Source: CAZMCT01 sp964564785 (lineage in GTDB: Bacteria > Planctomycetota > Phycisphaerae > UBA1845 > Fen-1342). From it: a stretch of 57,764 bases of DNA. A program made the position numbers and the translations under genes. Positions 53,514-57,764 of the stretch are shown piece after piece (position 1 is the stretch's first letter; every line of letters begins with the position of its first letter). The stretch is taken from positions 1 to 57,764 of the forward strand of contig CAZMCT010000008.1 of the NCBI GenBank assembly GCA_964564785.1. The letters run 5' to 3'. The notes under the pieces are model-generated. The model saw only the letters and a program-made list of their open reading frames with translations, ran no database searches and was not told the DNA's origin.

Positions 53514-55190
53514 ATGCCCCCCTTCGCCCTCGGCCTCGACTTCGGCACCAATTCCGCCCGTGCCCTGCTCGTCGACCTGCGCAGCGGCCGCGAGCTCGCC
53601 ACCGCGGTCGCGAGCTACCCCGGCGGCACCGCGGGCGTGCTTTCCGACCCGCGCGACCCGAATGTGGCCCGCCAGCACCCGGCCGACTACGCGACCGCGA
53701 TGACGAAGGCCGTGCGGGCTGCCCTGCGCCAGGCCGCGAAGGTCCGCGGCTTCGCCCCCGACCGCGTGATCGGCATCGGTGTCGACACGACCGCGAGCAC
53801 GCCGATCCCCGTCGCCGCCGACTGCACGCCGGTTGCGATGCTGCGCGGCTTCGGTCGCGACCTGGCCGCCCAGGCCTGGCTCTGGAAGGACCACACCAGC
53901 CACGCTGAGGCGGCCGAGATCACCGACCTGGCCCGCCGCGTTCGCCCAGACTACCTGAAGCTCTGCGGCGGCACGTACAGCAGCGAGTGGTTCTGGTCGA
54001 AGATCCTGCATTGCCGGCGAACGGCCCCGCGCGTGTTCGACGCGGCTGCGTCGTGGCTCGAGCAGTGCGACTACATCCCCGCGCTGCTCACCGGCTGCGC
54101 CGACGTGCGGCAGGTGCGGCGGAGCATGTGCGCGGCCGGTCACAAGGCCCTGTTCCATTATCAGTCCGGCCTGCCCGACGCCGAGTTCCTGGCCCAGCTC
54201 GACCCGGCCCTGGCCGAGCTTCGCGGTCGGCTATACGACCGTGCGTACACGGCGGACCAGGTTGCCGGTGGTCTCTCGCCGAGTTGGGCGAAGGCGTTCG
54301 GCCTGACTGCCGGCACGCCCGTCGCGGTCGGCGCGATCGACGCCCACCTCGGCGCGGTCGGTGCGGGCATTCGGCCCGGGACGCTGGTCAAAATCCTCGG
54401 CACCAGCTCGTGCGACATGATGACGGCCGCAAAGACCGGCCCGATGCCCGACCTCCCCGGCCTGTGCGGCGTGGCCGACGGATCGATCGTCCCGGGCTGC
54501 TGGGGCATCGAGGCCGGCCAGCCCGCGGTCGGCGACATCTTCAACTGGTGGGTTGCGAATTTCGACGGCCGCCGCGACGGGCATGAGCGCCTGACGGCCG
54601 AGGCAGCCAGGCTGCGCCCGGGCGAGAGCGGGCTGCTCGCGCTCGACTGGAACAACGGCAACCGCAGCGTGCTGGTGGACGTGCGGCTGACGGGCCTGCT
54701 GGTGGGCCAGACGCTGCACACGCGGCCGGCCGAGGTTTATCGGGCGCTGATCGAGGCGACGGCCTTCGGCGCGCGCGTGATCATGGAACGGTTCGAGGAA
54801 TACGGCGTGCCGGTCCGCGAGGTGGTCAACTGCGGCGGGATCGCGGAGAAGAACGCGACGCTGATGCAGATCTACGCCGATGCGACCGGCCGCCCGATGA
54901 AGGTCTCGCGCTCAGCGCAGACCTGTGCTCTGGGGGCGGCCATCTGCGGAGCGGTCGCCGCCGGGCCGGAGCGCGGCGGGTTTCGCACGGTGGAGGAGGC
55001 ACAGGAGCGGCTGTGCGGGGTGAAGCCGCGGGTCTTCGAGCCGCGCCCGGCCGCCCGAGCGGTCTACGACGAGCTATTCGCGCTCTACCGCCGGCTGCAC
55101 GACGCGTTCGGCGGGGTGGGCGAGGCGGACGTGGCGCGGGTCATGAAGGACCTGATTGCGCTGCGCGACCGCGTGCGTGCGGGCCACTGA
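53514..55190 (+). CDS. araB: Ribulokinase AraB
   Basis: Phosphorylates L-ribulose (and other 2-ketopentoses) in arabinose use. 558 residues, as in E. coli (566). It is a FGGY carbohydrate kinase: the N-terminal phosphate loop GLDFGTNSARALLVD, IGIGVDTTASTPIPV, WLWKDHTSHAEA, GAIDAHLGAVGAGI, KILGTSSCDMM and the C-terminal NCGGIAEKNATLMQIYAD. The start ATG 53514 has CGGAG 9 nt upstream. No araA, araD or arabinose transporter is nearby, so the other pathway genes must be elsewhere. Confidence 0.94.
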   Translation: MPPFALGLDFGTNSARALLVDLRSGRELATAVASYPGGTAGVLSDPRDPNVARQHPADYATAMTKAVRAALRQAAKVRGFAPDRVIGIGVDTTASTPIPVAADCTPVAMLRGFGRDLAAQAWLWKDHTSHAEAAEITDLARRVRPDYLKLCGGTYSSEWFWSKILHCRRTAPRVFDAAASWLEQCDYIPALLTGCADVRQVRRSMCAAGHKALFHYQSGLPDAEFLAQLDPALAELRGRLYDRAYTADQVAGGLSPSWAKAFGLTAGTPVAVGAIDAHLGAVGAGIRPGTLVKILGTSSCDMMTAAKTGPMPDLPGLCGVADGSIVPGCWGIEAGQPAVGDIFNWWVANFDGRRDGHERLTAEAARLRPGESGLLALDWNNGNRSVLVDVRLTGLLVGQTLHTRPAEVYRALIEATAFGARVIMERFEEYGVPVREVVNCGGIAEKNATLMQIYADATGRPMKVSRSAQTCALGAAICGAVAAGPERGGFRTVEEAQERLCGVKPRVFEPRPAARAVYDELFALYRRLHDAFGGVGEADVARVMKDLIALRDRVRAGH

Positions 55191-55265
55191 CGAACCCTCC
55201 CCGTGCAAGGGGATGGCAGGGGGGGTGATCGGGAGCGTGATGGGGGGAGGTTGCGTCGATGCGTG

Positions 55266-55345
55266 GTCATTCCGAGCAAGGTCGCGGCAGGCCACCGACG
55301 AGAAGGAATCTGGCCGCGGACGCGGAAACGCTCGCATGCGGGCTT
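55266..55345 (+). repeat. GTCATTCCGA-family element, copy 4 (partial)
   Basis: GTCATTCCGAGCAAGGTCGC, then CCACCGACGAGAAGGAATCTGG at about 55292-55313. This matches the order GTCATTYCGAG, CGACGAGAAATCTGG of the copy at 2239-2368 read on the minus strand. The right half is lost. It sits in the 348-bp gap between araB and the GT2 gene, which otherwise shows nothing. Confidence 0.5.
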
Positions 55346-55504
55346 CTTCGCGGGGGCGCATCGTCGGTGACCGGAGTCGCACGAGTGGCAGGTGTCCTGT
55401 GACCCACCGCATCCGAGGGCGATTGTCTCGCGCCACTCCGCCGCTGATTGTCGCCCCTCAGGGGGGTACGGGCCGGTACGTCAATTCCGCCGCCCACCCG
55501 GCCA

Positions 55505-55532
55505 TTGGCCCGTGCCACGCTGCCGTTAAGAT
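55505..55532 (+). promoter_or_regulatory. Promoter with leaderless spacing (GT2 gene)
   Basis: TTGGCC (55505-55510), a 16-nt spacer, then TAAGAT (55527-55532). 6 nt separate it from ATG 55539, and there is no ribosome site. Confidence 0.5.
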
Positions 55533-55538
55533 GCCCTT

Positions 55539-57230
55539 ATGACCACGAGCTTCAACGAGACAACCGTATCGATCGCGCTGCTGCTCCCCGAGCCGCTGCC
55601 GTATGACCGCACGGCGGTGGCCGAGATGCTCGCCGCGGCCCTGGCCCAGGACCACCCGCCGGCCGAAGTGCTGGTGGTCGACGGCCGCGGCCCGGCGGCC
55701 CGCGCCGACTTCCTGCCGCCGGGGGTTGCGCCCGACCGGCTGCGGCACCTGCCGGGGACGTACGCGAGCCGCGCAGCCATGCTCAACGCGGCCCTGCGCG
55801 CGGCCCGCGGCGATTTCTTCCTGCTGATTCAGAGCGACGCCGCGCCCGTCATTCTGCGTCACTCGGCCGTGCAGGTCATGGTCATGGCGGCCACACGCGC
55901 CGCGGGCAGCGCGGGGCCGGGGCTTACAGAATCCCGCCGTCCAGTCGTCGGGCACGACCGCCCCGTCGGCCTGGTCTACGGCGACTACGAGCGGATCGAC
56001 GCGGCCGGCCGGCGGCGCGACGTTCATCTGCTCGACTGGCACGCGGGCCGCTGCCGCGACACGACCGATTTCGGCAGCGCGATCCTGTACCGCACGGCCG
56101 CTGTGCGCGAGCTCGGCGGCCTGGACGAGCGCTTTCGGGCGGCCGACCTGTACGACCTGCGGCTCAAGCTCGGTGAGCGCTTCGGCATCGCTCACATTGC
56201 CAACCGCTATGCCGGGGCTCTCTACACCGTGCGAGCCGCCGGCCAGGCCCACAACGTCTTCGCCTACCTGCTCGCCGGCCGCGAGACGCAGCTCGAAATG
56301 GAACGCGCGTTCACCGCCCACCTGCAACGCACCGGGGCGTACCTCGCGCCCGGAGCCCACGTCCGGCCGGTGACGTACACGCCGGAAGAGCTGGCCCGCT
56401 TCCGCGACTGCCGGGCGACGATCATCACGCCGGTCAACCGCCGGCCGGAGTTCATCGGCCGGGCGATCGAAAGCGTGCAGGCCCAGACGGTCCGGCAGGT
56501 CGAGATGCTGGTCGTGGTGAACGGCGGCGAGAGCGACCCGACCGCGGCCGAGGTGAGGCGGTACATGGCTGGGGGCGACCTGCACCGGCCGGACAAGCCG
56601 CCCGTGCGGCTGCTGGTGGTGGACATCAACAACCTGGGGTTGTGCTTCAACTATGGTCTCCAGCACGCGCGCGGGCAGTACTACGTGCAGCTCGACTCGG
56701 ACGACCGGCTGAAGCCCGATGCGGTCGAGAAGCTGTTGGCGGTGTTCGAGTCGGACCCGACGATCGGTATGGTGGTCGGGTCGTACGAGGTTTGGACGCT
56801 GGACGAGAATACGGGGGCGCTGCGGCGGAACGAGGAGATCCCGGTCGTCACGCACGAGGAATGGACGCCCGACAACGGCCGCAACAACCTGCTGCGGATC
56901 AACGGGGCGGGGGCTCCGCGGGCGGCGCACGTCAAGGTGATCGCCGAGGCGGGCTGGTTCGGCGTGAACGACACGCCGCAGTCGCGGAATTATGGTGAAG
57001 ATTACGACCTCGTCCTGCGGATCAGCGAGCGCTACACCATCGGCCGCGTTTGGGATCCTATCTACGAGGTCATCCGCCACGCCGGTGGGACAGATCACTC
57101 CATCGACCAGGCCACGATCGACCGTAACGACAACGCCAAGGACCAGATGCGGCTCGAGGCCCTCGAGCGCCGGCGGCGGTTGAACGGCGCCGCTGTGGCA
57201 CCGCCGCCCCTGGTGGTGAATTGTGGGTGA
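55539..57230 (+). CDS. Glycosyltransferase family 2, two GT-A domains
   Basis: 563 residues. The first half (to about 270) has a GT2 fold (SIALLLPEPLPY, then EVLVVDGRGP, FFLLIQSDAAP, LVYGDYERID). The position of the metal-binding DxD reads SDAAP rather than DxDD, so it may be inactive. The second half (from about 285) begins ATIITPVNRRPEFIGRAIESV and has the metal motif VQLDSDDRLKPDAVEKL, ending with NYGEDYDLVLRISERY. The last 11 codons and the following 15 bases are repeated in tandem downstream. It probably adds sugars to a surface polymer. Leaderless spacing at the promoter. Confidence 0.88.
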   Translation: MTTSFNETTVSIALLLPEPLPYDRTAVAEMLAAALAQDHPPAEVLVVDGRGPAARADFLPPGVAPDRLRHLPGTYASRAAMLNAALRAARGDFFLLIQSDAAPVILRHSAVQVMVMAATRAAGSAGPGLTESRRPVVGHDRPVGLVYGDYERIDAAGRRRDVHLLDWHAGRCRDTTDFGSAILYRTAAVRELGGLDERFRAADLYDLRLKLGERFGIAHIANRYAGALYTVRAAGQAHNVFAYLLAGRETQLEMERAFTAHLQRTGAYLAPGAHVRPVTYTPEELARFRDCRATIITPVNRRPEFIGRAIESVQAQTVRQVEMLVVVNGGESDPTAAEVRRYMAGGDLHRPDKPPVRLLVVDINNLGLCFNYGLQHARGQYYVQLDSDDRLKPDAVEKLLAVFESDPTIGMVVGSYEVWTLDENTGALRRNEEIPVVTHEEWTPDNGRNNLLRINGAGAPRAAHVKVIAEAGWFGVNDTPQSRNYGEDYDLVLRISERYTIGRVWDPIYEVIRHAGGTDHSIDQATIDRNDNAKDQMRLEALERRRRLNGAAVAPPPLVVNCG

Positions 57231-57320
57231 ACAGCGGGACCGTACGTGGCACCGCCGCCCCCGGCGGTGAATTGTGGGTGAACAGCGGGACCGTACGTGG
57301 CACCGCCGCCCCCGGCGGTG
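57195..57320. repeat. 51-bp tandem repeat covering the GT2 gene 3' end
   Basis: Units start at 57195, 57246 and 57297 with GTGGCACCGCCGCCCC; the last breaks off at the N gap. Each contains the terminal codons VAPPP to NCG, the stop TGA and 15 bases of flank. The second and third carry a perfect hairpin CACCGCCG, loop CCCC, CGGCGGTG. After the gap the sequence resumes with AATTGTGAGTGAACAG, the next part of the unit. Confidence 0.88.
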
Positions 57321-57420
57321 NNNNNNNNNNNNNNNNNNNNNNNNNNNNNNNNNNNNNNNNNNNNNNNNNNNNNNNNNNNNNNNNNNNNNNNNNNNNNNNN
57401 NNNNNNNNNNNNNNNNNNNN
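57321..57420. other. Assembly gap (100 N)
   Basis: A run of exactly 100 Ns lies within a tandem repeat. It is a scaffold gap of unknown true length, most likely a repeat array that the assembly could not resolve. The genes on either side are linked only by scaffolding. Confidence 0.95.
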
Positions 57421-57430
57421 AATTGTGAGT

Positions 57431-57470
57431 GAACAGCCGAGGGCGGCTGTTCCACGCGCGCTGGCGCGTG
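57431..57470. repeat. Two perfect hairpins after the gap
   Basis: 57431-57452 (GAACAGCCG, loop AGGG, CGGCTGTTC) and 57453-57470 (CACGCGC, loop GCTG, GCGCGTG). They resemble the hairpin array at 1142-1217 in having perfect stems and very short loops. Confidence 0.65.
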
Positions 57471-57495
57471 TAACACAGCCGTCTCGGCCGTGCCG

Positions 57496-57523
57496 TTGCC
57501 GCGCGGCGCGACCCGGGTACGAT
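57496..57523 (+). promoter_or_regulatory. Promoter with leaderless spacing (lipoprotein gene)
   Basis: TTGCCG (57496-57501), a 16-nt spacer, then TACGAT (57518-57523). 6 nt (GTACGG) separate it from ATG 57530. Confidence 0.45.
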
Positions 57524-57529
57524 GTACGG

Positions 57530-57764
57530 ATGTCCCGCGGTCGGATCGGGAAAGTGCGGCGGGGGATTCTGCGTGGCTGCATGCTCGCGCTCGCCCCCGC
57601 GGTGACCGCCGGTTGCGCTGACAAGATTGATATGCGCTACACGCCGCCGCCGCCGGTCGTGGCCGCGCCGCGCCGCCCCGAGCCCCCGCTCGCCGCCGCC
57701 GCCGACCCGTCCCCACCGCCCTCGGCTCCGGTCGTACGGAGCGTCGAGCTCGGCCGCTCCGTCC
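57530..57764 (+). CDS. Lipoprotein, 5' part only (runs off the window)
   Basis: The first 78 residues are visible. A basic N-terminus (MSRGRIGKVRRGILRG) and hydrophobic stretch lead to the lipobox AVTAGC, so it is exported and lipid-anchored. The mature part begins DKIDMRYTPPPPVVAAP and becomes Pro/Ala-rich, a linker typical of envelope proteins. The gene continues past the end of the window, so no function can be assigned. Confidence 0.6.
   Translation, partial: MSRGRIGKVRRGILRGCMLALAPAVTAGCADKIDMRYTPPPPVVAAPRRPEPPLAAAADPSPPPSAPVVRSVELGRSV

Noticed and set aside
55458..57716. Minus-strand open frame spanning the GT2 gene and the N gap
   Set aside because: Translated through the run of N and antisense to a convincing glycosyltransferase.

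Overview
The window is about 57.8 kb of GC-rich bacterial DNA (roughly two thirds G+C). It is most likely from the chromosome, or a metagenome-assembled contig, of a member of the Planctomycetota. The evidence is three proteins ending in a PEP-CTERM tail (Pro-Glu-Pro-Ala-Ala, hydrophobic stretch, Arg-Arg-Arg), a secreted M1 aminopeptidase with a planctomycete-style two-loop dockerin, a YdjY-domain protein next to a secretin, and many housekeeping genes scattered as single units. A 100-base run of N (57321-57420) marks a scaffold gap. I found no tRNA, rRNA, CRISPR array, integrase or complete transposase gene.

Layout. 0.2-4.5 kb: PEP-CTERM protein, ribF, lysA with an upstream membrane protein, and a small membrane ORF. 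4.6-9.4 kb: purL (with a fused PurS-like N-terminus) divergent from accA, then a DUF971 protein. 9.7-15.9 kb: a DUF2617-like protein, a half-length UvrA, a zinc-ribbon peptide, a TPR protein and an orphan HypB. 16.3-21.1 kb: DUF58 protein, then a FAD oxidoreductase divergent from a sodium:solute symporter that is coupled to a 55-residue membrane peptide. 21.5-29.5 kb: secretin, YdjY protein, S9 peptidase and lysS. 29.6-37.7 kb: an EF-Tu-domain-2-like mini-protein, an SGNH hydrolase, clpB, a P-loop kinase-like protein with a degenerate Walker A, yidC and an inositol-monophosphatase-like enzyme. 37.9-41.8 kb: PEP-CTERM gene with a structured leader and a strong terminator, a TrmJ-like methyltransferase and the dockerin peptidase. 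41.9-49.9 kb: a minus-strand run (membrane protein, 66-residue protein, B12-type radical SAM enzyme, tandem rhodanese, MauE/DoxX protein) divergent from a second radical SAM enzyme and a PAP2/IPC-synthase-like phosphatase, followed by a GT-C-like membrane protein. 50.3-57.8 kb: collagen-like lipoprotein with a PEP-CTERM partner, rsmG, a bifunctional-nuclease-family protein, araB, a two-domain GT2 glycosyltransferase and the start of a lipoprotein.

Between the genes lie several families of short non-coding repeats: a MITE/REP-like element with terminal inverted repeats (four copies, one directly behind the truncated uvrA), an element that begins GTCATTCCGAG (four copies), a 40-bp repeat, and arrays of perfect hairpins. 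At two genes, clpB and the GT2 gene, the 3' end of the coding sequence plus its flank has been tandemly duplicated.

Many genes carry a -10-like hexamer 6-8 nt before the start codon. This suggests that leaderless transcription is common here, while other genes have good Shine-Dalgarno sequences. The best candidates for new biology are the half-UvrA, the radical SAM/rhodanese/MauE island, the symporter with its coupled peptide, and the repeat families. None of these is proven from sequence alone.
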